Part shown: positions 37,544 to 46,679 of the stretch, one piece after another
How the letters are laid out: each line of letters starts with the position of its first letter
Numbering within the stretch: the stretch's first letter is position 1
Source of the DNA: Williamsia sp. DF01-3
GTDB taxonomy: Bacteria; Actinomycetota; Actinomycetes; Mycobacteriales; Mycobacteriaceae
Length of the DNA stretch: 64,000 nt
Direction: 5' to 3'
NCBI RefSeq assembly: GCF_023051145.1
Contig: NZ_JALKFS010000005.1
Location: forward strand, 2,373,733 to 2,437,732
The notes under the pieces: model-generated
Database searches by the model: none
Told to the model about the DNA's origin: nothing
What the model saw: the letters and a program-made list of their open reading frames with translations, nothing else
Position numbers and translations under genes: made by a program

Positions 37544-39205
37544 CTACCGGTGGCCGGCGTTGGTCAATGCCGACACCTCGTCGGTCAGCTGCGCCAATCG
37601 TCGCTGGGCAGCCGCGTGCGCATCGCCGAGCGGCCGTCCGGGAGATTCGGTCACCTCGAGATAGAACTTCAGCTTCGGTTCGGTACCCGACGGCCGTGCG
37701 ATCACCCGGATCGTTCCGGTGTCGGTGGTGCCGGTGAACTGCACTGCGTCCGTGGACTGCGATGGGTCCGTGGACTGCGATGGCGGTCTGAAGAGAAAAT
37801 CCTCCATCGCAACAACAACCCCCGCGAGTTCAGAAGGCGGATCGTGACGCAGCGACCGCATGATCTCTGCGATCCGATCAAGGTCGTCGACCCGCAGCGA
37901 GTACTGACCAGTTCTGTGGACGCCGTGGAGTTCGAACAGCTCGTCAAGGCGCTGGGCGAGTGTTCGGCTGGACCGGGCGAGATCGTCTGCCAGCACGCAG
38001 AGTGCCACGGCGGCGCTGATGCCGTCCTTGTCCCGGACGGCCTCCGGGTCCACACAGTGGCCGATGGCTTCTTCGTAGGCGTACACGAGTCCCTCGCCTG
38101 CACGGACCAGCCATTTGAAGCCTGTGAGGGTGGTCGCATGGCGTGCACCCGCGGCCGCGGCGATCTTGCTCAGCAGGCTGCCGGAGACGATCGTGCTGGC
38201 AACCAGCGGGCTGCTCCCGGTTCCGGCCACGGTGTTCCGGGAAGCGAGGATGTCGGCGCCGAGGAGCGCGCCCGTTTCATCGCCGGTCAACATCCGCCAC
38301 GAGCCCTCGACCAGGGCCCCGACCGCGCAGCGATCAGCGTCCGGATCGAGAGCGATGGCCAGGTCGGCGTCGATGTCATCGGCGAGGTCCAGCAGGAGAT
38401 CCGCAGCTCCGGGTTCTTCCGGGTTGGGGAAAGTCGCAGTCGGGAAGTCGGGGTCAGGGTGTTGTTGTTCGGGCACCACAACGACTTTCGTGAAACCGGC
38501 CCGACGCAGGGCTTCGACCGCGAGTTTGCCACCCACACCGTGCATGGCGGTCAACGCGACCTTGAGATCGCTGCGCCGCGTGCCGAAGCGCGACCCGAGG
38601 CGGGCCAGGTACCTCTCGGTGTTCGCGTCGGCGCGGGAGTCCGGGTCCACCGGGAGACGGGCGATCGAGCTTGCGGCGCCGGTGTGGCCGATGAGCTGCT
38701 CGATCTCGTTGTCGGCGGGCGGGACCAGTTGGGCGCCACCGTCGAGGTACACCTTGTAGCCGTTGTCGGCGGGTGGGTTGTGCGATGCGGTGATCTGGAT
38801 CCCCGCGGCCGCGCCGAGATCGCGAACGGCGAAGGCGACCAGGGGCGTTGGGCCGGGATCGGGGAGCGCAACGACATCAAAACCCTGTGCGGCAAGCACT
38901 TCGGTTGTCGCGTGGAAGAACTGCTCGGATCCGTGCCGGGCATCGCGGCCGACCACAACCGCGGCGCCGCGATGGCCATGGTCGATGAGCCATTGCCCGA
39001 CGCCTGCCGTCGCCTTCGTGACCACTGCGACATTCATCCCCATCGGTCCCGCGCGAACCGGGCCGCGCAGTCCTGCGGTGCCGAAATGCAATGTGTCCGA
39101 GAAGCGCTCGGCAATCGAATCGGAGTCGAGGGTCTGCAGTTCGCGGCTGGTGGCCGGGTCCGGGTCTGCGTCGATCCAGGCCTGCACCTTGTCGAGGTGG
39201 CTCAT
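37544..39205 (-). CDS. pmmB: Phosphomannomutase/phosphoglucomutase family
   Basis: A 553-residue alpha-D-phosphohexomutase. The phosphoserine loop TASHNPPADNGYKVY, the metal loop DPDADR, the sugar-binding region TLTGFKWL and the phosphate-binding RPSGTEPKLKFYLE are in order. Next to deoD and upp it may act on ribose or deoxyribose phosphates from nucleoside breakdown; the gene occupies the place of M. tuberculosis pmmB (Rv3308). It ends ten bases before the 36938 gene starts. Confidence 0.93.
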   Translation of the reverse strand: MSHLDKVQAWIDADPDPATSRELQTLDSDSIAERFSDTLHFGTAGLRGPVRAGPMGMNVAVVTKATAGVGQWLIDHGHRGAAVVVGRDARHGSEQFFHATTEVLAAQGFDVVALPDPGPTPLVAFAVRDLGAAAGIQITASHNPPADNGYKVYLDGGAQLVPPADNEIEQLIGHTGAASSIARLPVDPDSRADANTERYLARLGSRFGTRRSDLKVALTAMHGVGGKLAVEALRRAGFTKVVVVPEQQHPDPDFPTATFPNPEEPGAADLLLDLADDIDADLAIALDPDADRCAVGALVEGSWRMLTGDETGALLGADILASRNTVAGTGSSPLVASTIVSGSLLSKIAAAAGARHATTLTGFKWLVRAGEGLVYAYEEAIGHCVDPEAVRDKDGISAAVALCVLADDLARSSRTLAQRLDELFELHGVHRTGQYSLRVDDLDRIAEIMRSLRHDPPSELAGVVVAMEDFLFRPPSQSTDPSQSTDAVQFTGTTDTGTIRVIARPSGTEPKLKFYLEVTESPGRPLGDAHAAAQRRLAQLTDEVSALTNAGHR

Positions 39206-39212
39206 CTGACGA

Positions 39213-40037
39213 TCAGATCTTCTCGATCACCTGGGCCAGGAGGTGACCCATCCGTGTCGCCGATGCACGGCCGACCTCGAGCACCTCCTCATGGTCGAGG
39301 GGCTCTCCGGTGATCCCTGCTGCGAGGTTGGTGACCAGAGAAATGCCGAGTACCTCGAGCTTTTCCGCTCGGGCCGCGATGGTCTCGTGAACGGTGGACA
39401 TCCCGACAAGATCTGCACCGATGACCCGCAGCATGTTGATCTCGGCGGGTGTCTCGTAGTGCGGCCCGGGAAGCCCCGCGTAAACACCCTCGGCGAGAGA
39501 GGGATCGACGGATTGCGCGATCCCGCGGAGCCTCGGCGAATAGGCGTTGACCAGATCCACGAACTGCGCGCCGACCAGCGGCGAGCGGCCCGTGAGGTTG
39601 AGGTGATCGCTGATCAGAACCGGTTGACCGACGGTCATGTCGGAGCGCAGTCCACCGGCGGCGTTGGTGAGCACAAGGGTTCGGACACCGGCAGCCGCGG
39701 CGGTCCGGACGGCATGAACGACATTCGCGAGGGGATGGCCCTCGTAGGCGTGTGTTCTGCCGAGCAACACCAGAACCGATTTGCCGCCGATGTGCAACGA
39801 ATGAACGGTGCCCGAATGACCTTCGGCGCTGGGAGGGGTGAAGCCGGGCAGCGTCGCCATCGGGATGCTGGTCTCTGCCGCGCCGAGCGCGTCGGCGGCC
39901 GGCGCCCACCCCGAGCCGAGGACCACCGCCACATCGTGGTTGTCGAGGCCGCTCTGCTGCGCGATGGCAGCAGCCGCGGTCTGAGCACTTGCCCTGGGAT
40001 CGGTCGAGGGGTCCACATCTGCGCCGTCGATTGCCAT
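39213..40037 (-). CDS. deoD: Purine nucleoside phosphorylase
   Basis: A 274-residue trimeric-type (PNP/MTAP class II) phosphorylase. It shows VVLGSGWAP near the N-terminus, [22 protein letters not shown] and the purine-site region [28 protein letters not shown]. It releases hypoxanthine/guanine for salvage. pmmB begins eight bases beyond its stop, so the two are one operon. Confidence 0.94.
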   Translation of the reverse strand: MAIDGADVDPSTDPRASAQTAAAAIAQQSGLDNHDVAVVLGSGWAPAADALGAAETSIPMATLPGFTPPSAEGHSGTVHSLHIGGKSVLVLLGRTHAYEGHPLANVVHAVRTAAAAGVRTLVLTNAAGGLRSDMTVGQPVLISDHLNLTGRSPLVGAQFVDLVNAYSPRLRGIAQSVDPSLAEGVYAGLPGPHYETPAEINMLRVIGADLVGMSTVHETIAARAEKLEVLGISLVTNLAAGITGEPLDHEEVLEVGRASATRMGHLLAQVIEKI

Positions 40038-40068
40038 GGGCTCAACCCTAAGGCGATATGGTCACCGC

Positions 40069-40770
40069 ATGCCGTATGTGACCACCGCCGACGTCGTGCA
40101 CACCCTTCACCTGGGCGCCGGCGAGACCGAGGCCAGCGAGGCCAATCCCGAGAACCGGTTCACCATGGACTGGCTGGACGCCGTCAACGGCCTGCTCGAC
40201 GAGGTTGCTGCCGCCACTCCCGGTGCGCTGGTCATCACCGGTGCGGGCAAGTTCTTCTCGAACGGATTGGACGTGGACTACATCGGTGCCAACGCCGACA
40301 AACTCCCCGCGTACCTCGACCGCGTGCACGCTCTCTACGTACGAGTGCTCACTTTCCCGCAGCCCACGGTCGCAGCCATCAACGGCCACGCGTTCGGGGC
40401 CGGCGCGATGCTGGCACTGTGCGCCGACCACCGCATCATGCGCACCGAACGGGGGTTCTGGTCGCTACCCGAGGTGCTTCTCGGGATGCCGTTCACCGTG
40501 GGGATGGCGTCGCTGCTGCGGACCCGACTGCCCGATGCGACGGCCATCGAGGCCATGACCACCGGACGTCGGTACGGCGCACTCGATGCCGCGGAGGCAG
40601 GCATCGTCGAACAGACCGCTGCCATCGACGACCTGCTCACGGAGGCATCGGGTGTCGCGGCCGGACGTGCCACCGTGGCCGGGCCCACACTCGCCGTGAT
40701 CAAGCAGGGACTTCGTGCGCCACTGTTGACCGACCTCGAGCGCCCCACCCCGGCATCGTTGATTGGCTAA
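40069..40770 (+). CDS. Enoyl-CoA hydratase/isomerase family protein
   Basis: A 233-residue crotonase-fold protein, shorter than typical hydratases (about 260). It has the oxyanion-hole segments ALVITGAGKFFSNGLDVDY and NGHAFGAGAMLALCADHRI, and SLPEVLLGMP follows. The glutamates of true hydratases are not both obvious, so it may be an isomerase or another crotonase. The ATG at 40069 is divergent from deoD by 31 bases. Confidence 0.82.
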   Translation: MPYVTTADVVHTLHLGAGETEASEANPENRFTMDWLDAVNGLLDEVAAATPGALVITGAGKFFSNGLDVDYIGANADKLPAYLDRVHALYVRVLTFPQPTVAAINGHAFGAGAMLALCADHRIMRTERGFWSLPEVLLGMPFTVGMASLLRTRLPDATAIEAMTTGRRYGALDAAEAGIVEQTAAIDDLLTEASGVAAGRATVAGPTLAVIKQGLRAPLLTDLERPTPASLIG

Positions 40771-40812
40771 CTCCGTTCGGACCACGGTGGCCACGGGTGA
40801 GAGAATGGCCTG

Positions 40813-42033
40813 ATGGCGGAGATCGAGAAACGAGCTGACCGTGCGGTGCGCGCGGTTGCCGGCGACCTCGTCGAGTTGTCCCATTCACTCCACGCCGAGC
40901 CCGAATTGGCGTTTGCCGAGCACCGCAGCGTGTCAAAGATCACCGATCTGCTCGACGATCACGGCTTCATCGTCGACGTCGGTGTGGCCGATCTGCCCAC
41001 AGCCTTCACGGCCACTTACGGCTCAGGGGACCTCGTTGTCGGGCTGTGTGCCGAGTACGACGCGCTGCCCGGAATCGGCCATGCGTGCGGTCACAACGTG
41101 ATCGCGGCCGCTGCGGTGGGAGCCGCGCGCGGCCTCGCCGAGATCGCGGACGAGCTCGGCATCACCGTGCTGGTACTCGGTACTCCTGCCGAGGAGACCG
41201 GTGGCGGCAAGATCACCATGGCCGAGGCCGGTGTTTTCGACTCGGTGGCAATGGCTTTGATGGTCCATCCCGGGACTGCGGACGAAGTGGCCTGCAGCTC
41301 ATTGGCATTGGCGGATCTTGCGATCCGCTACACGGGTGTCGAGTCGCATGCCTCTGCCGCGCCCGAACGTGGGCGCAACGCTGCGGATGCGGCCACGATC
41401 GCTCAGGTGTCCTTGGGGTTGCTGCGTCAGCACCTGCGTCGGGGACAGCAGCTGCACGGCATGATCAGTGTCGGGGGCAGCGCCCCGAACATCGTTGCCG
41501 GACACAGTGAGTTGTTGTATTACCTGCGTGCTCGAGACGAGGCGTCGCTGCTGGATCTGAGTGAGCGCGCCGAAGGTTGTTTCGCAGCCGGGGCCATCGC
41601 CACCGGTTGTACTCATGAGGTGTCCACCGTGTCGCCGACCTACCTCGAACTGAGGCACGACCCGCGCCTGCTCGGCGCGTACCGCGACGCGATCACCGAT
41701 CTCGGTCGTGAGGTGCTGCCTCCTTCCGTCGAAGGTGTTCGGCCACTGGGTAGTACGGATATGGGCAACATCAGTCACATGCTGCCGTCGATTCACCCCC
41801 TGATCGGTATCGACAGCGATGGGGCCCGGACCCACGAGGTGGAGTTCGCCGCCGCGGCGGCGTCGGCATCGGCAGACCAGGCAGTGGTCGATGGGGCAAT
41901 GGCGCTAACGCGCACCGCGGCAACGGCGGCGCTCGACGGCCGGTGGCGCGACGAGCTGCTGGAGGCGCATGAGAGACGGATCGGTCAGAGACCGCAGATG
42001 ATGAGCAAATCGCAGATCGTGGGCAATCGATGA
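40813..42033 (+). CDS. amiB1: M20 family amidohydrolase (AmiB1-like)
   Basis: A 406-residue M20D-type metallo-amidohydrolase of the kind that cleaves N-acyl amino acids or aromatic amide substrates. The metal-site motifs CAEYDALPGIGHACGHN and TPAEETGGGK are present, along with the lid-domain segment VESHASAAPE. It is followed after 16 bases by a second M20 gene, as amiB1-amiA1 in M. tuberculosis. Confidence 0.87.
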   Translation: MAEIEKRADRAVRAVAGDLVELSHSLHAEPELAFAEHRSVSKITDLLDDHGFIVDVGVADLPTAFTATYGSGDLVVGLCAEYDALPGIGHACGHNVIAAAAVGAARGLAEIADELGITVLVLGTPAEETGGGKITMAEAGVFDSVAMALMVHPGTADEVACSSLALADLAIRYTGVESHASAAPERGRNAADAATIAQVSLGLLRQHLRRGQQLHGMISVGGSAPNIVAGHSELLYYLRARDEASLLDLSERAEGCFAAGAIATGCTHEVSTVSPTYLELRHDPRLLGAYRDAITDLGREVLPPSVEGVRPLGSTDMGNISHMLPSIHPLIGIDSDGARTHEVEFAAAAASASADQAVVDGAMALTRTAATAALDGRWRDELLEAHERRIGQRPQMMSKSQIVGNR

Positions 42034-42049
42034 TGAGTGTGTATTCGAC

Positions 42050-43245
42050 ATGAGTGGGCAGAGAGTGGATTCGGAACGTTTCCTCAAAGAGCTGGACAGC
42101 TGGCTGGCGCAGAACAGTGCGCAGCTGGTGGCGTGGCGTCGTGATTTCCACACCAACCCCGAACTGTCCCGGGGTGAATTGCGGACCACTCGAGTGGTGT
42201 TCGACGAGTTGACCAGCGCAGGTCTCTCGCCGCGCATCCTGCCTCAGGGAACCGGCGTCGTGTGCGATCTCGGGCGGCGGGCCCGCTGGTGGGGCTCCGC
42301 GCGGACATGGACGCCCTGCCCATCGCCGAACGCACCGGGCAACCGTTCGCCTCCACGGTGGAGGGGGTGTCCCATGCGTGTGGTCACGACGGGCACACCG
42401 CCATCCTGCTGGGCGTCGGTAAGGCGCTCGCCTCGATGGACGATCTGCCGATCGGAGTGCGGCTGGTGTTCCAGGCCGCCGAAGAGGTGATGCCCGGCGG
42501 TGCGGTGGATGCGGTCGCTGCCGGTGTCACCCGGGGCGTCAGCCAGTTCTTTGCCCTGCACTGCGACCCCAAGCTCGAAGTGGGCAAGGTCGGGTTGAGG
42601 CCAGGGGCCATCACGTCGGCGGCCGATCACGTCGAGCTGGTGTTGCATTCGCCGGGCGGGCACACCTCGCGCCCACACCTGACCGCTGACCTCGTCTATG
42701 CGATGGGAACCGTGATCACCGGCCTGCCGGGGGTGCTGTCGCGGCGTATCGACCCACGAACCAGCACGGTGATGGTGTGGGGGTCTGCGCATGCCGGCGA
42801 CGCGCCGAACGCGATACCGCAGGAAGGCCGGTTGCGCGGCACCGTTCGCACCGGTGACCACGCGACGTGGGCGTTGCTGGAGCCGATGGTGCGCGAGATC
42901 ATCTCGGGACTGCTCGCTCCGCTCAGCGTTCGGTACGACCTGGTCTACAAACGAGGTGTTCCCCCGGTGGTCAACGACCCGATGTCCACTGAAATGTTGC
43001 GGCAATCGGTGATGAACATCGGTCCCGAGGCATTGGCCGAGACCGCTCAATCCGGTGGCGGCGAGGACTTTTCGTGGTACCTGGAGAACGTTCCGGGCGC
43101 CATGGCCCGACTAGGGGTCTGGAGCGGGCACGGGCCGCAGACAGATCTGCACCAGCCGAACTTCGATCTCGACGAGCGGGCCCTGGCCATCGGCGTTCGG
43201 GCGCTGGCCGGAGTGGTACTTGCTGCCGGCCAGACCATGCGCTGA
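42050..43245 (+). CDS. amiA1: M20 family amidohydrolase (AmiA1-like; frameshifted in this sequence)
   Basis: Two overlapping frames together make one M20D amidohydrolase. The first (42050 on) gives MSGQRVDSERFLKELD...LPQGTGVVCDLG; the second carries GPLVGLRADMDALPIAERTG, HACGHDGHTA, QAAEEVMPGGA and the rest to 43245. A one-base deletion among the short G/C runs at 42271-42284 explains the break; adding one base gives about 398 residues, the normal length. All metal-site motifs are intact, which favours a sequence error over gene decay. Confidence 0.85.
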
Positions 43246-43266
43246 CGTCGCCGGCTCCGGGCGTCT

Positions 43267-43737
43267 CTACTCGGGTCCTGGACCCACGTTCCGGGACTCG
43301 CGAAGTCGCAGCTGGTGAACGTAATCGCTTGGCGCGCCCGCAATTTCGGCGGCTTCGGCCATCACGCCCAGATAGCGGGCCGAGGGCAGTCCACCTTCGA
43401 AGGCGTCGAGGACGTACAGCCATGCCAACACGGGGCCGTCGGCGGTGTCGACACGTGCCCGGATCTTGCGATGTATGCCGAGTTCGGAGCCTTCCCAACG
43501 GTCGAGGCTGGACTCGTCGTCCTCGGTCACGTCGTAGAGCACCACGAACACGCGAGCGTCGGGGTCGTCGCGGTCTTCGGTGACTGTTGCCAGCGCGCCT
43601 TCCCAGCCGATGTCGCCGCCGCCGAAGGTGAGCCGCCAGCCCGTCAGCCATCCGGTACCCGCCATCGGCGAGTGGGGAGCACGCTCCAGCATCTGCTCGG
43701 GGTGCATGTTCGAGCCGTATGCGGCGTAGATGGGCAC
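43267..43737 (-). CDS. Gamma-glutamylcyclotransferase-like protein
   Basis: A 156-residue GGCT-fold protein with the N-terminal substrate loop YAAYGSNMHPEQM and a GGGDIGWEGALATV strand. The family cyclises gamma-glutamyl amines or related peptides, using a conserved Glu. Its place between amiA1 and lpdA on the opposite strand matches M. tuberculosis Rv3304, so the assignment by synteny is firm while the activity is inferred. Confidence 0.8.
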   Translation of the reverse strand: MPIYAAYGSNMHPEQMLERAPHSPMAGTGWLTGWRLTFGGGDIGWEGALATVTEDRDDPDARVFVVLYDVTEDDESSLDRWEGSELGIHRKIRARVDTADGPVLAWLYVLDAFEGGLPSARYLGVMAEAAEIAGAPSDYVHQLRLRESRNVGPGPE

Positions 43738-43855
43738 GGGGAGGAGCCTAGATGGTCATCCGCCCATCGGGAAAGCAGGACTGCAGATCGACTAGATTCG
43801 TTACGTGGCAGCCCGCCGCTCGGGGCACCCGACATCTCCAGGGAGTTGAGCTGAA

Positions 43856-45273
43856 TTGACCAAGATCGTGATCATCGGCGGCGGACCCGCCGGCTACGAG
43901 TCGGCGCTTGCCGCTGCCAGCTACGGGGCCGACATCACTGTGGTCGACAGCGACGGCATCGGTGGTGCCTGCGTGCTCTGGGACTGTGTTCCGTCGAAGA
44001 CCTTCATCGCGTCCGCCGGCATCCGCACCGAGGTCCGCCGGGCCGTCGACCTGGGCATCAACCTTCGTTACGACGGCGCACTCGTGTCGCTGCCGCAGAT
44101 CCACCAGCGGGTGCGTGACCTCGCATTCGCGCAGTCGTCCGACATCCGGTCGCGGCTGCTGACCGAGGGCGTCCGGATCATCGCAGGGCGCGCGAAGCTC
44201 GGAGAGCAGGAGTCGGGACGAGGCCGGCACCGCGTGATCGCGACAACGATCAACCCGGACGGATCCGACGGCGCCGAGGAAGTCCTGGACGCGGATGTGG
44301 TGTTGATCGCAACCGGCGCGTCGCCGCGGGTGCTGCCCGACGCGCAGCCCGACGGCGAGCGCATTCTCACATGGCGCCAGATGTACGACCTGAACGAATT
44401 CCCGGAGCACCTCGTGGTGGTCGGTTCGGGTGTCACCGGTGCCGAGTTCGTCCACGCCTATACCGAGCTGGGCGTTCCCGTCACGATGGTGTCCAGCCGC
44501 GACCGGGTGTTGCCCGGCGAAGACGAAGACGCTGCTCTTGTGCTCGAGGACGTGTTGGCCGAGCGCGGCGTGAAGCTGGTCAAGCACGCGCGCGCCGACA
44601 AGGTCGAACGCACGGCTGACGGGATCAAGGTGATCTTGTCCGACGGCCGGACGGTGGAGGGGTCGCACTGCTTGATGACGGTGGGCTCGGTGCCCAACAC
44701 CGACCACCTCGGCCTCGAGGCCGTCGGAATCGAACTCGCCAAAGGCGGCTACCTCCAGGTGGACCGGGTATCGCGGACCGGTGTGCCTGGGATCTACGCG
44801 GCCGGCGACTGCACGGGTCTGTTGCCGCTGGCGTCCGTTGCCGCCATGCAGGGCCGTATCGCGATGTACCACGCACTCGGTGAGGGCGTCACGCCCATCA
44901 AGCTCAAGACCGTCGCCTCGGCCATCTTCACACGCCCGGAGATCGCGACCGTCGGGGTGAGCCAGCAGGCGATCGACTCGGGGGAGTACCCCGCTCGCAC
45001 CGTGATGCTGCCGTTGGCCACCAACCCGCGCGCGAAGATGAGCGGGTTGCGGCGCGGATTCGTGAAGATCTTCTGCCGCCCGCGACGGGTGTGGTGATCG
45101 GTGGCGTGGTGGTGGCTCCGAATGCGTCGGAGTTGATCTTGCCGATTGCGCTTGCGGTGCAGAACAAGCTGATGGTCAGTGACCTCGCGGCCACGTTCTC
45201 GGTGTACCCGTCGTTGTCCGGATCGGTCACCGAGGCGGCGCGCCAGTTGGTTCGTCACGACGATCTCGACTAG
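43856..45273 (+). CDS. lpdA: NAD(P)H:quinone dehydrogenase LpdA (frameshifted in this sequence)
   Basis: A flavoprotein disulfide reductase. The FAD motif IIGGGPAGYESALAA, redox pair C39-VLWD-C44, NAD motif VVGSGVTGAEF and the second FAD motif GIYAAGDCTG are present. The main frame ends wrongly at 45097; a one-C deletion in the C run 45079-45081 explains it, and adding one C continues as CRPATGVVIGGVVVAPNA to 45273 (472 residues). In the C-terminal domain the canonical HPTLSE motif of lipoamide dehydrogenases is YPSLSG, so the catalytic His/Glu pair is missing, as in mycobacterial LpdA (Rv3303c), a quinone reductase. The start is a TTG at 43856 with GGGAG upstream. Confidence 0.88.
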
Positions 45274-45421
45274 CCAGTTCTCACTGGTTGAGAAACCAGT
45301 TTCACATTTCGGTCACGCCCGCTAACGTTCGGTGTGGGCGCTGACCTGACGTGCCCTGATCGGTGACCACACTCATCACCTTCTGTCCTCGTAGTCTTCA
45401 GAATGTGTTGGAGTGAATCGA

Positions 45422-46603
45422 ATGGTTGTCCTCAGTCCCCGGTACGAAGCGTCGCACGCACTCGCCAACGTGCGTGGGTCGGCCATCCGTGACCTGCTCA
45501 AGCTCACCGAACAGCCGAACGTGCTGAGCATGGCAGGCGGGCTTCCGGCAACGGAACTCATTCCCGCGCAACGGATCGCGGAATCGGCCGCCCGGATCAT
45601 CGCCGACTCGACCGCTCTGCAGTACACCGTGAGCGCCGGTGTGTCGTCGTGTCGCGAGGTTGTCGCCGAATACACCGGCACCGACGACCCTGGGCGGGTG
45701 TTGCTGACGCACGGGTCGCAACAGGCACTGTTCTTGCTGGCGCACGCGCTGGTCAATCCAGGTGATCTGATCATCGTGGACGACCCTGTCTACGTGGGAG
45801 CTCTCCAGGTGTTCCAGTCGGTGCGGGCGCGGGTTCGCGCCTTGCCCATCACACCGAGTGGAATCGATGTCGACTTGCTCAGGGAGTGGCTGGAAGAGGG
45901 GGAGCGACCGCGAATGGTCCACACTGTCAGTAACTTCCACAATCCTGGTGGTGTGAGCGCGTCTGAGGAGAATCGCGTCGAGCTGGCCCGTTTGGCCGAC
46001 GAATTCGGGTTCGTGGTGGTGGAAGATGATCCCTACGGCAAACTTCGCTTCTCGGGCGCAGAGGTGAGACCGATTGCTGCTCATAGTGATCGGGTGGTCC
46101 TGCTCGGTACTGCGTCCAAAGTTCTCGCGCCTGCACTGCGGGTGGGATGGATGAGCGGCCCGCCCGAACTGGTCGCATTGGTGGAGCGACTACGCCAGGG
46201 GGCTGATCTGTGTGGGTCTACCTTCAGCCAGTTGATGGTCGCAGATCTGCTGGCCGACCGAGAGTGGTTCTCCGGGCACATCGCTGATGTTTGCTCCGAG
46301 TATTCCTCTCGGGCAACTGCTTTGACCGAATCGCTGCAGCGGATGTTTGGCGAGGCGGCTCAGTTCACGGCTCCTGAGGGGGGCATGTTCTGCTGGGTTC
46401 GACTGCCGGGCATCGATACGACGGAGTTGCTACCTGCTGCGGTAGATGCCGGTATGGCGTTCGTTCCCGGCGCTGCGTTTGCTGTGGACGCCGACTTCAG
46501 GGACTGTCTCAGACTGAGTTTCGCCACACTCCCTCCTGATCAACTGGCCGAAGGGGTGCGGCGGTTGGCGGTCGCGTATGAGTCGATTCGATCGGTCCAG
46601 TAG
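45422..46603 (+). CDS. PLP-dependent aminotransferase, MocR/2-aminoadipate type
   Basis: A 393-residue fold-type I aminotransferase without a DNA-binding domain. LSMAGGLPATELIP near the N-terminus and the PLP lysine in GTASKVLAPALRVGWM place it with 2-aminoadipate/kynurenine-type aminotransferases. ATG 45422 is preferred to GTG 45413, which lies in the TTGGAG ribosome site. It starts the segment that separates lpdA from glpD. Confidence 0.85.
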   Translation: MVVLSPRYEASHALANVRGSAIRDLLKLTEQPNVLSMAGGLPATELIPAQRIAESAARIIADSTALQYTVSAGVSSCREVVAEYTGTDDPGRVLLTHGSQQALFLLAHALVNPGDLIIVDDPVYVGALQVFQSVRARVRALPITPSGIDVDLLREWLEEGERPRMVHTVSNFHNPGGVSASEENRVELARLADEFGFVVVEDDPYGKLRFSGAEVRPIAAHSDRVVLLGTASKVLAPALRVGWMSGPPELVALVERLRQGADLCGSTFSQLMVADLLADREWFSGHIADVCSEYSSRATALTESLQRMFGEAAQFTAPEGGMFCWVRLPGIDTTELLPAAVDAGMAFVPGAAFAVDADFRDCLRLSFATLPPDQLAEGVRRLAVAYESIRSVQ

Positions 46604-46679
46604 TCGAACGCATGTTCGACAAAATCGAGTTTCGCTGATAGAATTGCCCTAAGCGTTCGACAGGCTGGGGGGCTTTTCG

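Noticed and set aside
37550-39313. 587-codon plus-strand frame opposite pmmB
   Set aside because: Shadow of the mutase gene; no domain.
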